64,000 nucleotides of DNA from Pseudomonas paraversuta (lineage in GTDB: Bacteria > Pseudomonadota > Gammaproteobacteria > Pseudomonadales > Pseudomonadaceae), in assembly GCF_904063065.1 (NCBI RefSeq), contig NZ_CAJFCL010000002.1, positions 248,001 to 312,000 of the forward strand, in the 5' to 3' direction. The notes under the pieces were generated by a model. The model was given only the letters and a program-made list of their open reading frames with translations. It was not told the DNA's origin and did no database searches. Made by a program: the position numbers and the translations under genes. Shown in pieces: positions 51,608 through 60,991 of the stretch (the stretch's first letter is position 1; each line of letters opens with the position of its first letter).

Positions 51608-52789
51608 ATGAAGAACTCTTTTGGTTTTACCTGTTACCTCGCGGGGCTCAGCATGCTGGGCTACCTGGCCATGGATATGTACTTGCCGGCCTTCGGCACG
51701 TTGCGCAGCGAGCTGGGGCTGTCTTCCGGCGCGGTTGGCGCCAGTCTCAGCATCTTTCTGGCCGGTTTTGCCTTTGGCCAATTGCTCTGGGGACCGCTGT
51801 CTGACCGCCTGGGTCGCAAGCCGGTGCTGCTGGCGGGGCTGTCGATGTTTGCCCTGGGGTGCCTGGGGATGTTGTGGGTCGATAACAGTGTGTTGCTCCT
51901 GAGCCTGCGGTTTATCCAGGCGATCGGCATCTGCGCGGCGGCTGTGACCTGGCAAGCATTGGTAATCGATCGCTTCCCGGCCGATAAAGCCAATCGGGTG
52001 TTTGCCAGCATCATGCCGTTGATGGCCTTGTCGCCTGCGCTGGCACCGCTGTTGGGGGCTGTGGTGCTGAGCCATTTGGGCTGGCAGGCGATTTTCAGTG
52101 TGTTGCTCGGTTTGGCGGTGCTGTTGATAGTGCCGACCCTGTTGCTCAAAGAAAAAGCCCGCGCCCCGGCAACAATCGTCACCTCTAAAGTGAGCTATTG
52201 GCAGCTGCTGCGCTCGCCCGGTTTCAGCGGCAACGTGATGATCTTTGCCGCCTGCTCGGCCAGTTTCTTTGCCTGGTTGACGGCTTCTCCTTTCATCCTT
52301 GGCGATATGGGCTACAGCCCCAGTGATATCGGCTTGAGCTACGCGTTTCCGACCCTGGCCTTCATGATCGGCGGTTACAGCTGCCGCAGTGCCTTGCAGC
52401 GGATCAAGGGCCACACGCTATTGCCGTGGCTGTTGCTGGCGTATTGCATCAGCATGGTGGGCCTGTACTGCGTTGCCACAATGACCGAGCCCACCTTGAC
52501 CACGTTGCTGATCCCGTTTTGTTTGATGGCATTGGTCAACGGCGCGAGCTACCCCATCGTCGTGGCCCATGCTCTGATGCCGTTTTCGGAAAACTCGGGC
52601 AAGGCCGCCGCTTTGCAAAACACCCTGCAACTGGGTCTGTGTTTTCTCGGTAGCCTGCTGGTGTCGGGTTTTATCACCGAGCCCCTGCAGATCACCGTTG
52701 AGGTGATGTTGGCCACGGCTCCCCTGGCTGTGTTGGGGTATCTGATCCAGCGCCGCAAATCACCTGCAGCGAGCTGTGTCACAGGCTGA
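51608..52789 (+). CDS. punC: Purine nucleoside transporter PunC (Bcr/CflA-family MFS)
   Basis: Twelve-helix inner-membrane transporter of 393 residues, matching E. coli PunC/YdhC (FLAGFAFGQLLWGPLSDRLG, here as LLWGPLSDRLGRKP; NVMIFAACSASFFAWLTASP; KAAALQNTLQLGLCFL). The Bcr/CflA family includes drug exporters, but the PunR neighbour supports purine nucleoside transport. ATG 51608 follows a ggaag site; the upstream nine residues in frame are not conserved. The dyad in front suggests direct PunR activation. Confidence 0.88.
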   Translation: MKNSFGFTCYLAGLSMLGYLAMDMYLPAFGTLRSELGLSSGAVGASLSIFLAGFAFGQLLWGPLSDRLGRKPVLLAGLSMFALGCLGMLWVDNSVLLLSLRFIQAIGICAAAVTWQALVIDRFPADKANRVFASIMPLMALSPALAPLLGAVVLSHLGWQAIFSVLLGLAVLLIVPTLLLKEKARAPATIVTSKVSYWQLLRSPGFSGNVMIFAACSASFFAWLTASPFILGDMGYSPSDIGLSYAFPTLAFMIGGYSCRSALQRIKGHTLLPWLLLAYCISMVGLYCVATMTEPTLTTLLIPFCLMALVNGASYPIVVAHALMPFSENSGKAAALQNTLQLGLCFLGSLLVSGFITEPLQITVEVMLATAPLAVLGYLIQRRKSPAASCVTG

Positions 52790-52846
52790 ACTTTGTAATG
52801 GACGGGTCTATCCAACAGTGTTCGAGACATTGCCCGGGCGCTGCGG

Positions 52847-53383
52847 ATGAACAAAATAATTACGTCGCACAGTGAGTTACAGATTCAGAGCGAGCACGAT
52901 GCCAAAATGTTCGGCTCGCCCAAGGACCGGCTGGATTTCTACCGGCGTGAAATCCAGTACGAGACCAGCATCCTGTCCCACCGTACTGATGCGTATCTGG
53001 CGGCCCAGTCATTTCTGGTGATCGCCTTTGCATCCTGCATGGCTAACCTCAACCCGGAGTGGGGCAAGTTTTTCACCCTCACAGTACCGCCCATGCTGGC
53101 GGTGCTCGGGATACTGATCTCACTTAATGCGTGGCCGGGGATCCGGGCGGCCTACGACATCATCGATCACTGGCACTTCAAACAGAGCGAACTGCTCAGC
53201 AGTCAGCCGGTCATGGGCATGGCCTACGATGAATCACCGTTGTTTTGCGAGATGGAGTCCACCCACAAGGGTTATAAAAAATCCTTGATGTTTTCCGTGC
53301 GCTCGCCTTGGTTGTTCGCCTGTTTCTGGCTGGTGCTGGGTGCATTTTCTCTCTACATCCAGATCGACAATCCCCTGAGCTGA
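52847..53383 (+). CDS. Conserved-type membrane protein of unknown function
   Basis: A 178-residue protein with an N-terminal polar region (residues 1-50), two adjacent hydrophobic helices (AAQSFLVIAFASCMANL and VPPMLAVLGILISLNAW), a ~50-residue loop, and a third near the C-terminus (PWLFACFWLVLGAFSLYIQI). I do not recognise the family. No convincing ribosome site was found near the ATG, though it is in a plausible position. It follows punC by 57 bp and is closed by a bidirectional terminator, so it might be cotranscribed with punC. Confidence 0.6.
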   Translation: MNKIITSHSELQIQSEHDAKMFGSPKDRLDFYRREIQYETSILSHRTDAYLAAQSFLVIAFASCMANLNPEWGKFFTLTVPPMLAVLGILISLNAWPGIRAAYDIIDHWHFKQSELLSSQPVMGMAYDESPLFCEMESTHKGYKKSLMFSVRSPWLFACFWLVLGAFSLYIQIDNPLS

Positions 53384-53423
53384 AGCCTGTCGCCGGAACG
53401 GCCGACGCAAGCGTGCAGGCTAT

Positions 53424-53462
53424 AAAAAAGGCCGGACACCCGTGAAGGTGCCGGCCTTTTTT
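53424..53462. terminator. Bidirectional terminator between membrane protein and pirin genes
   Basis: aaaaaaggccggacacc and ggtgccggcctttttt form a strong stem with A and T tails on both sides, serving both convergent genes. Confidence 0.92.
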
Positions 53463-53473
53463 CAAGTTATCAA

Positions 53474-54169
53474 TCAGGCGATATCCACCAGCACGATCTC
53501 ACTGTCTTCAATGGCCGTGACTCGCAACCGGGTCTCATCAACCACGGCCACTCCATCCCGGGCGCCGGCGCGCAAGCCGTTGACTTCAATCATCCCGGTG
53601 GCAGGCACCAGATACGCCCGGCGGCCGCTGTCCAGTGCATACTCCGCTGTTTCCCCGGCCTTCAGGTTGGCCGCCACCAGGCGTGCATCGGCGCGGATGC
53701 GCAAGCTTTGGTCATCGCCGTCCTTGCCACTGGCCAGGGTTACAAAGCCTTCGCGCCGGCCTTTGGGGAAGGGTCTGGCGCCCCAGGCCGGTGCGTCACC
53801 TTGCTGATTGGGAATGATCCAGATCTGGAAGATTTTGCTCGGCGTCGACTCCATGTTGTATTCGCTGTGGGCAATCCCGGTGCCTGCGCTCATGACTTGC
53901 ACATCACCGGCTTCAGTCCGGCCTTTGTTGCCCAGGTTGTCTTCATGGCTGATGGCGCCTTCGCGGACATAGGTAATGATCTCCATGTCGCGGTGGGGGT
54001 GTTTCGGGAAACCTGTGCCGGGGGCAATCACATCGTCGTTCCACACCCGCAGGTTGCCCCAGTTCATCCGGGTCGGATCGTAGTATTCGGCGAACGAAAA
54101 GTGATGGTGAGCGTCCAGCCAGCCGTGGTTTGCGCCGCCCAGGGTGTTGAAGGGTCTGAGTTCAAGCAT
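53474..54169 (-). CDS. Pirin-family bicupin (YhhW-like)
   Basis: Bicupin metalloprotein of 231 residues. Metal ligands are in FPKHPHRDMEIITYV and AGTGIAHSEYN. The second cupin occupies the C-terminal half. Pirins such as YhhW show quercetin 2,3-dioxygenase activity; the native role is uncertain. A caggag site precedes ATG 54169. It faces the helicase gene across a 258-bp AT-rich gap that holds both promoters and no other gene. Confidence 0.9.
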   Translation of the reverse strand: MLELRPFNTLGGANHGWLDAHHHFSFAEYYDPTRMNWGNLRVWNDDVIAPGTGFPKHPHRDMEIITYVREGAISHEDNLGNKGRTEAGDVQVMSAGTGIAHSEYNMESTPSKIFQIWIIPNQQGDAPAWGARPFPKGRREGFVTLASGKDGDDQSLRIRADARLVAANLKAGETAEYALDSGRRAYLVPATGMIEVNGLRAGARDGVAVVDETRLRVTAIEDSEIVLVDIA

Positions 54170-54427
54170 GATGCTTCTCCTGTTCAGGTGGCCCGTGCGC
54201 TGTGGACGGTTACCCGGTTGCTGATGGGGTGATTTTCCATCAAGAACATATCGATAAAAAGCTGAAAATATGCTTTAAAACTATCTATTTGTTAGATGTA
54301 TATTTCCGTCAACACATCCGTGCCTACTTTCATAAAATGCTCTAAAGAGCTGATGCTCCTAGATATCTTGGCGCAATGCAGCGACCATAGCCCATCCGCC
54401 CGGACAGCCTCACACCCTGGAGTCAGC

Positions 54428-56905
54428 GTGCCGCAACACATTCCCGATTTGCCTGAAGAACTCGCCCCTCTAACCCGATTACCCTTGCTCAAGCGCCTGG
54501 CCGCCAGACTCTTTGGCAGCGGCCTGAACCATTTGCGTGCGCAACATGCCGCCTCCTGGTTGCAGGGGCAGGCCGACGGGTTTCGCAGCGGGCACAGCGC
54601 CGGGGTGGATTACGGCTTTGAGGAAGGGCATGCCGAGGGGCTGGAACAAGGCCGGCAAGTATTGTTCATCAGTGATACCCGCCCGCAGGTGCTGCGTGCG
54701 CCGGGCATCGACGACAACCTGTTCGATGACTGGCGCCTGCCGCTGACCGCCGAGCTGAAAAAGCGGATCAAGGCCGATGTTGCGGCGATCCTGCCCGAAC
54801 AGGCACAGCCCAGTGCCGCCCAGTGGAAGATGATCCTCAGCGATACACCTTCGACCTCGGTGGTTGCCGGGGCCGGGGCTGGCAAGTCGACATCGCTGGT
54901 GCTGCGTATTCTGCTGCTCAGCCATTACCTGGGTTTTGAACTCGGTTCGATGACGGTGGTGACCTTCACCCGCGAGTCGCGCAAGGACTTCATCAGCAAA
55001 CTGCAATCCATTTTTGCCTTGTGGGGCCGCACCCTGAGCCTCAAGGAAGCGCGGGATGTGGTGCGCACTTTCCATTCGCGGATCTTGCCCATGGTTCGCA
55101 GCTTGCCCGGCTACAGCCAGTTGCAGGCATTCGAGACCCTGAGCACGCGCACTTTGCTCAATGATGATGACAGCGACAGCAACCCGTTTGACCTGCGGAT
55201 CAATGATGCCCAGCGCCAGCAACTGAATGCCTGCTATCACGGGCTTTACACCCGGGATCAGCGTTTTCGCGAGACCCTGGCACCCCTCTGCCGGCATGCC
55301 CTGCAACTCAAGGAGCTGGAACGCGATCACCCGGATGTGCAAAAACGCATGGCAGTGACCGAGCTGGCCGCCAAGCGCGACGAAGAGCTGTGCGACACCC
55401 TCGAAGACCTGTGGTTTGCCGCGGGCGCCTGGCCGATCCAGGGCATTGAGCCGAGCCGGGAAACCGTGCAAATCAATGGTGCGCAGTTCCATTGCCACGG
55501 GTATGTGCCACAACTGGATGCGTGGGTGGTGCTCGGGTTTGATCCGCGGGAAAACCCGCAAATCTGCAGGCCGGGGGCCAAGTTGAGCGTGCGCGCCGAA
55601 TGGGCAGTAAAGCGCACTCTGTTTCGAGCTTTTTGCAGTAAGCCTTTGATTTGGCTGGAAAGCTATGATGCTGCAAAGCGTGTTATTACCTCGCTGGCGG
55701 GTGATGCCAGTGCGGGGCCGGGTTTTGATTACAAGCTCAAGGGCGAACTGAGTTCGGCGCCGTTGCTGGACTGTTTTGTCGCGGCTGCCAGCTTTATAGA
55801 GAACCTGGGGCTGGACGTTGCCGCGGCCGTGGGGGACATGGCATTTGCCGCCGATGATCCGGACCGGTTTTTCTTCGAGGCCCTGAGCCTGTACTGGCGC
55901 GCGCTGGAAGATCACTTGCTGGCACAGTCGCCGCCGGTGATGACCTATAACCGCATGTTTTCGCTGTTCGGCGAGAACACCCCGCAAAACTTCAAATTGC
56001 TGAGCCATGAGCAACTGCGCCCGCTGTCGCATTTGATGATCGATGAGTTCCAGGACGTTTCGCCGCAAATCGTTTCCTGGTTAAGGGCCAGCCTGCGGGA
56101 AATCCGCAGTCGAGGCCCGGCGATGCATGTCGGGCGTGGTGCCCAGCGTTCATCGTTACTCTGTGTGGGTGATGACTGGCAGTCAATCTATGGCTGGCGC
56201 GGCAGTTCGCCCAAGTACTTCATGGAGTTCAACAAGGAATTCCCGTCGCCCGCCACCACCCGGGTGATGCTCAGCGACAACTTTCGTAGCCATCAGCACA
56301 TCATCGATGCTGCCGAGCATATCGTGCGTGCAGCCCCTTCGATTGCCGGCAAACGGGCCAAAGCCAGTGGTGAGCCCAAGGTGCCAGTACCGGTGAATGT
56401 ATTGAGCCGCGATGACCAGGCTTTGGCAGCGCGGTTGATCGAACATTACAACGCTGGGGATAGCGTCTTAATGTTGTATCGAAAAAGCAGCGATAAGTTA
56501 TTGATTGAGAAGGATATTCAGTCGGTAGTTAATGTGGATTCCAGGTTGGCGCCTGAAGACCGTCGGCTCAAGCAACTGACCTATCACAGCTCCAAGGGCT
56601 TGCAGGCTGACGCGGTGTTCCTGTTGGGTGACTGTCAGCACCTGACGTCTTCGCCGTATAAAAACCAGGTCTATCGCATGGCGGGCCTGGGCAAGGATGG
56701 CGACCCGGACCCTTACGACACGGCGCAGAAGGATGAAATCCTGCGCCTGGCCTATGTGGGCATTACCCGGGCGGTGACGCATTGTTACTGGTATCTGGAA
56801 AACCCGGATGCCCAGGGTCCGAACATCCCCAGGGCCTCAGACCGCATCCCTCGGGGCAAGGTGTTCTTTGAGGATCTGCGCAAGGTATCTGAGCCCGCCG
56901 GATAA
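54428..56905 (+). CDS. UvrD/Rep-family superfamily 1 helicase
   Basis: A 3'-5' DNA helicase of about 825 residues. Motif Q/Walker A lies at about 132-155 (QWKMILSD and VVAGAGAGKSTS). Motif II DEFQDVSPQIV is near 537, motif III VGDDWQSIYGWRG near 576, motif IV DNFRSHQH near 617, motif V LTYHSSKGLQAD near 720 and motif VI LAYVGITRAVTH near 774. A Gly/His/Glu-rich stretch at ~52-75 (GFRSGHSAGVDYGFEEGHAE) is unusual. GTG 54428 follows a ggag site; an in-frame ATG at 54296 is possible. It has no partner gene here, so a housekeeping repair role is more likely than a defence system. Confidence 0.88.
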   Translation: MPQHIPDLPEELAPLTRLPLLKRLAARLFGSGLNHLRAQHAASWLQGQADGFRSGHSAGVDYGFEEGHAEGLEQGRQVLFISDTRPQVLRAPGIDDNLFDDWRLPLTAELKKRIKADVAAILPEQAQPSAAQWKMILSDTPSTSVVAGAGAGKSTSLVLRILLLSHYLGFELGSMTVVTFTRESRKDFISKLQSIFALWGRTLSLKEARDVVRTFHSRILPMVRSLPGYSQLQAFETLSTRTLLNDDDSDSNPFDLRINDAQRQQLNACYHGLYTRDQRFRETLAPLCRHALQLKELERDHPDVQKRMAVTELAAKRDEELCDTLEDLWFAAGAWPIQGIEPSRETVQINGAQFHCHGYVPQLDAWVVLGFDPRENPQICRPGAKLSVRAEWAVKRTLFRAFCSKPLIWLESYDAAKRVITSLAGDASAGPGFDYKLKGELSSAPLLDCFVAAASFIENLGLDVAAAVGDMAFAADDPDRFFFEALSLYWRALEDHLLAQSPPVMTYNRMFSLFGENTPQNFKLLSHEQLRPLSHLMIDEFQDVSPQIVSWLRASLREIRSRGPAMHVGRGAQRSSLLCVGDDWQSIYGWRGSSPKYFMEFNKEFPSPATTRVMLSDNFRSHQHIIDAAEHIVRAAPSIAGKRAKASGEPKVPVPVNVLSRDDQALAARLIEHYNAGDSVLMLYRKSSDKLLIEKDIQSVVNVDSRLAPEDRRLKQLTYHSSKGLQADAVFLLGDCQHLTSSPYKNQVYRMAGLGKDGDPDPYDTAQKDEILRLAYVGITRAVTHCYWYLENPDAQGPNIPRASDRIPRGKVFFEDLRKVSEPAG

Positions 56906-56949
56906 ACCTTTTGCAGGAACTGGCTTGCAGATTCATGGGCCGGTGAGAT

Positions 56950-57725
56950 TTATTGTGGGAGCTGGCTTGCCCACTCCCAAAGAGTCATGCACCGGTCAGA
57001 TTTCTTGTGGGAGCTGGCTTGCCAGCGATTCAGGCGGCAAGGTCAGGCTGGTAGACCGGGTCGATGCCATCGCGGGCAAGCCCGCTCCCACAGGTGGCAG
57101 GTGCCACTCTGATTTACTGTAGGAGCTGGCAAGCCCACTCCCATAGAGTCATGCACCGGTCAGATTTCTTGTGGGAGCTGGCTTGCCAGCGATTCAGGCG
57201 GCAAGGTCAGGTGGGTAGACCGGGTCGATGCCATCGCGGGCAAGCCCGCTCCCACAGGTGGCAGGCGCCACTCAGATTTACTTCAGGAGCTGGCAAGTCC
57301 AGCCCCAAAAAGTCATGCGCCGCTCAGATTTACTGTAGGAGCAGGCAAGCCCACTCCCATAGAGTCATGCGCCGCTCAGATTTACTGCAGGAGCTGGCAA
57401 GTCCAGCCCCAAAAAGTCATGCGCCGCTCAGATTTACTGTAGGAGCAGGCAAGCCCACTCCCAAAGAGTCATGCACCGGTCAGATTTCTTGTGGGAGCTG
57501 GCTTGCCAGCGATTCAGGCGGCAAGGTCAGGCGGGTAGACCGGGTCGATGCCATCGCGGGCAAGCCCACTCCCACAAAGTCACGCGCCATTCAGATTTAC
57601 TGCAGGGGCAAGTCCAGCCCCACAAAGTCATGTGCCACTCAGATTTACTGTAGGAGCAGGCAAGCCCACTCCCATAGAGTCATGCACCGGTCAGATTTCT
57701 TGTGGGAGCTGGCTTGCCAGCGATG
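56950..57725. repeat. Degenerate REP array (type A with agtcatgc-accggtcagattt spacers)
   Basis: Type A motifs gtgggagctggcttgcc start at 56955, 57007, 57171, 57491 and 57702. Between them are partial inverted halves (aagcccactccca, cagccccaaaaagtcatgc) and a recurrent linker catgcaccggtcagatttct. The largest units (57007 and 57171) are 164 bp apart and nearly the same. The array fills the gap from 56906 to the DUF1652 gene. Open frames inside are artefacts. Confidence 0.88.
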
Positions 57726-57737
57726 CAGGCGGCGCGG

Positions 57738-58016
57738 TCAGGCCTGCGCCTGCCAGGTCATCGGCGGGACGAAGCTTTCGAGTTCGTCTTCCACCGCCTG
57801 GATGATATTGCTCACCTGACCCGGGGTCATGGTGGTTGCGCAGGGGATGCCGGCGATGGCGATCAGGGTTTCGCCACTGGCACGATCAAACAGGCGGGCA
57901 ACCAGGCTCCCCGGCGCATCCATGGTCGCCTCGAAGCCCATTGGATGAAAATGCCAGCGCATCAGCTGGCAGGCATTAGGGAAGGTAACCTTGTGCATGT
58001 CGCGTGTTTTGTTCAT
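57738..58016 (-). CDS. DUF1652 family small protein
   Basis: A 92-residue soluble protein with the family block CQLMRWHFHPMGFEATMD, then ARLFDRASGETLIAIAGIPC. DUF1652 occurs in Pseudomonas and its function is unknown. A ggaag-type site lies before ATG 58016. The 258-base gap upstream, shared with the AraC gene, is AT-rich and holds both promoters. No other feature is visible there. Confidence 0.85.
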   Translation of the reverse strand: MNKTRDMHKVTFPNACQLMRWHFHPMGFEATMDAPGSLVARLFDRASGETLIAIAGIPCATTMTPGQVSNIIQAVEDELESFVPPMTWQAQA

Positions 58017-58274
58017 GGAGCACTTCCTTTTGCTCTGAATTTAAACAGCCAGAGAACAATCTCCGGCAGATGTTTTAGCGAGTGTTTCGTGTTTAAACCT
58101 ATCATCCATATTCTGTGGCGCTAAGCCTTTTGTTACATACCGATAGACTGTTTAATCCGGTTTTGATGCACATCAAGCCCTGAAGCGTTTTTTTAGCCGT
58201 TTACCCCTGCACCTGGCCATTGCTGCCAACGCACAAACTCGGCACTCTCTGCTCTTTTTGCCTACGAGCGTTCC

Positions 58275-59093
58275 ATGTCAGACCCCGATGACGGCCCCGA
58301 ACAGACCCGCGCTACCGGTCAGACCGTGATGCGTTACCACTTGTGCTGGAAGCACCGTGACCTGGACGGGGTGATGGCGCTTTATCACCCGGACGTGTGC
58401 TATCACGATTTTTTTCAGAATCGGGTCATGGCCCTCGACGAACTGCGCGAGTACGTGCGTCTGTCCATGCCAAGGGAGCCGGATGAAGCGCTGGAGCATA
58501 GCGATCGTATCCGTCTGGATGGCAATACGGCGTTCATTCAATATCGCATGACCCTGCGTGGCAGCCAGGGGCTGGTGTCATTCCGCGCCAGTGAGGCGAT
58601 TACGGTGCGCGACGGGCTGATCTGGCGGGTCAATGAGTACGCATCCCTGGTCCATGAAACCGCGATCAATCCGGCGCTCAAACCCTCATTGAGACCGGCC
58701 GTCAGCCGTCTTGGGCTCTCGGCGCGGCAATTGAGTTTCATGGCCCGGGACCTGCAAAGCTACTTCGAGCGTCAACAACCCTATCTCGACCCTGAGCTCG
58801 ATCTGCAGCAAGTGGCCAGTGCCTGCGGCTATACACGTAACCAGATGTCGTATTTGCTCAACCAGGTATTGGGACAAAGCTTTTACCGCTATGTGAATCA
58901 GGCACGGCTGCGGCATGTACTGGCGGCAATGGATGCTGCGGTGTCGCCGGTCAAAGTCGATGAGGTGGCGTTCTCGGCCGGGTTTAATTCGATCTCGGCG
59001 TTCTACAGCTGTTTTCGCCAGCACACCGGCCAGTCACCCAAGGCTTACGCCAGACAAATTTCTTTGCGGGCACGCGCGCAAGACTTTTCCTGA
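58275..59093 (+). CDS. AraC-family regulator with N-terminal NTF2/SnoaL-like domain
   Basis: A 272-residue regulator. The N-terminal ~130 residues look like a SnoaL/NTF2 fold (YHLCWKHRDLDGVMALYHPD, with DGLIWRVNEYASLV later), which usually forms a ligand pocket. The C-terminal AraC DNA-binding domain spans about residues 165-265 (LQQVASACGYTRNQMSYLLN, then VDEVAFSAGFNSISAFYSCF). This domain pairing is rare; most AraC regulators use a cupin. It is directly upstream of the oxidase/cupin/PotF genes and is their likely regulator. The ligand is unknown. Confidence 0.85.
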   Translation: MSDPDDGPEQTRATGQTVMRYHLCWKHRDLDGVMALYHPDVCYHDFFQNRVMALDELREYVRLSMPREPDEALEHSDRIRLDGNTAFIQYRMTLRGSQGLVSFRASEAITVRDGLIWRVNEYASLVHETAINPALKPSLRPAVSRLGLSARQLSFMARDLQSYFERQQPYLDPELDLQQVASACGYTRNQMSYLLNQVLGQSFYRYVNQARLRHVLAAMDAAVSPVKVDEVAFSAGFNSISAFYSCFRQHTGQSPKAYARQISLRARAQDFS

Positions 59094-59142
59094 CGCCAGG
59101 AGGTAGGGTCGACCCATTCTTTGAAGCAGTGTGGAGTCGGTG

Positions 59143-60549
59143 ATGCCAGCATGGCGCTCAATCAGTTTATGGATGGACCAGCTCGGGGATGAGCTTGCTC
59201 CCCGACCGGCGCTCGAACAAGACCTGGATGTAGATGTGGCCATCATCGGCGCCGGTTACACCGGGCTCTGGACCGCGTACTACCTCAAGCGCCATGCGCC
59301 GCAACTGAACATTGCCATTGTTGAAGCGCAAACGGCGGGCTTTGGCGCCTCCGGTCGCAACGGCGGCTGGCTGATGGGCAATTTGCTGGGCGAGGACCGG
59401 TTGCTGGCGGGCTTGTCTGCCGAGCAGCGTCGGGCCTCCTTCGATTTGCTGCACGGCATACCTGATGAAGTGAAAAACGTCATCGATCGTGAAGGCATCG
59501 ACTGCGATTACCGCAAAGGGGGCGCTTTATATTGCGCGGCCCGTTACCCCGAGCAAGAAGCCAGTCTGCGCAGTTATCTGGCCAGCCTCTACGCCCAGGG
59601 CTTGAACGAATCCGACTACCGCTGGCTGAACCCGGGCGAACTGGCGCAACAGATCCGCGTCGCCAGGCCCTATGGCGGCATCTTCACTCCCCATGTTGCA
59701 ACCATTCACCCGGCCAGACTGGTACGCGGCCTGGCCCGCGCCGTTGAGCGCATGGGGGTGCAGATATTCGAGCAAAGCCCGGTCACGCAATGGCAGTCGG
59801 GCCAGGTGGTCACAGCCAAAGCCCGGGTGCGCAGCCGTTGGGTGGTGCCGGCCGTGGAAGGCTACGCCAATACCCTGCCAACCCTGGGCCGCTATCAACT
59901 GCCGGTACAGAGCCTGCTGGTGGCCACAGAGCCTTTGTCCCAGGCCGTGTGGGACGAGATCGGACTGTCCCGGGGCCAGGCCTTCAGCGAGAGCAGCCGT
60001 CAGGTCACTTACGGCCAGCGCACGGTGGATAACCGCCTGGTGTTCGGTGCGCGGGGCGGTTATCAGTTTGGCGGACGCCTGCGAGGCAATTTCGACCTCA
60101 GCGAAAGCGAAATTGAACTGCGCCGTTATTTGTTTGGCGAACTGTTCCCGCAGCTTAAAGACGTGCGTATCAGCCATGCCTGGGGCGGCAATCTGGGCAT
60201 GTCGCGGCGGTTTCAGCCACACATGCTCTGTGATCGCCAGCAAGGCATCGCACTGGCCGGCGGGTATGGCGGCGAAGGGGTAGGCGCCAGTCATCTGGGC
60301 GGCCGCACCCTGGCCGACCTGATTTTGCAACGCGACACCCTCGAGGTGACACAGCCCTGGGTGTTGACCGAAGGCGGACTCGCTGCGCTCAAGGCCTGGG
60401 AGCCGGAGCCCTGCCGCTGGCTGGGTTACAACGCAATTATCCGCAGCTTCGTCTACGAAGACCAAACCCTGGCCAACCCCCACAGCTCGCCCTTGCGTCG
60501 GCGCCTGGCCAGCCGCGTGGCCGGGTTTATGGAAGGTTTCATGCAGTAA
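59143..60549 (+). CDS. FAD-dependent amine/polyamine oxidase (PuuB/DadA-like)
   Basis: Flavoprotein oxidoreductase of 468 residues. The N-terminal Rossmann motif VAIIGAGYTGLWTAYYL is near residue 31, then EAQTAGFGASGRNGGWLMG. The C-terminal GGYGGEGVGASHLGGRTLAD is the FAD-closing motif of DadA/PuuB oxidases. Such enzymes oxidise gamma-glutamyl-putrescine, D-amino acids or other amines. ATG 59143 follows ggag. It lies 49 bp after the AraC gene and 30 bp before a cupin gene. Polyamine use is suggested by the PotF-like gene two genes on. Confidence 0.87.
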   Translation: MPAWRSISLWMDQLGDELAPRPALEQDLDVDVAIIGAGYTGLWTAYYLKRHAPQLNIAIVEAQTAGFGASGRNGGWLMGNLLGEDRLLAGLSAEQRRASFDLLHGIPDEVKNVIDREGIDCDYRKGGALYCAARYPEQEASLRSYLASLYAQGLNESDYRWLNPGELAQQIRVARPYGGIFTPHVATIHPARLVRGLARAVERMGVQIFEQSPVTQWQSGQVVTAKARVRSRWVVPAVEGYANTLPTLGRYQLPVQSLLVATEPLSQAVWDEIGLSRGQAFSESSRQVTYGQRTVDNRLVFGARGGYQFGGRLRGNFDLSESEIELRRYLFGELFPQLKDVRISHAWGGNLGMSRRFQPHMLCDRQQGIALAGGYGGEGVGASHLGGRTLADLILQRDTLEVTQPWVLTEGGLAALKAWEPEPCRWLGYNAIIRSFVYEDQTLANPHSSPLRRRLASRVAGFMEGFMQ

Positions 60550-60579
60550 TTAAACGTCGTCTTGATCAGGAAGCATTTC

Positions 60580-60921
60580 ATGAGCATCACTCAATTCAAA
60601 AACACGGCCCTGGTACCGCTACAAGAGTCCTTCCCGGTGGCCGTGCCGCTGGGTACGCCGGTGGCTATCACCTCGGTCACCTGTGTCGAGCGTAACGACG
60701 GGGTCGAAACCGGCATCTGGGAATGCACGCCGGGTCGCTGGCGCCGACAGATTGTGGCGCAAGAGTTTTGTCACTTCATTCAAGGGCGCTGCACCTTCAC
60801 TCCGGATGACGGAGAAACCCTGACCATAGAAGCAGGGGATGCACTGATGTTGCCTGCCAACAGCACAGGCATCTGGGACATTCAGGAGACCGTGCGCAAG
60901 ACCTATGTCCTGATCCTGTAA
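60580..60921 (+). CDS. Small cupin protein (DUF861 type)
   Basis: A single-domain cupin of 113 residues: GIWECTPGRWRRQ, EFCHFIQGRCTFTPDDGET and EAGDALMLPANSTGIWDI form the barrel. The usual cupin histidine cluster is reduced, so catalysis is uncertain; it may be a sensor or sugar/amine-binding protein. DUF861 cupins are often found next to amine-utilisation genes. An aggaag site precedes ATG 60580. It is 70 bp before the PotF-like gene, in the same direction. Confidence 0.82.
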   Translation: MSITQFKNTALVPLQESFPVAVPLGTPVAITSVTCVERNDGVETGIWECTPGRWRRQIVAQEFCHFIQGRCTFTPDDGETLTIEAGDALMLPANSTGIWDIQETVRKTYVLIL

Positions 60922-60991
60922 GCCTTTGCTCACTTAAAACTGCCGATACCTGCCTATAAAAAAGCTGCCAGAACATGCAAGGAATCGAATC

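Noticed and set aside
54479..56068. A 529-codon minus-strand frame across the helicase gene
   Set aside because: It is antisense to conserved SF1 helicase motifs and lacks any start signal.
54428..56905. Helicase as part of an antiphage system such as Gabija
   Set aside because: No nuclease or other partner gene is adjacent, and the flanks are a pirin gene and a REP array.
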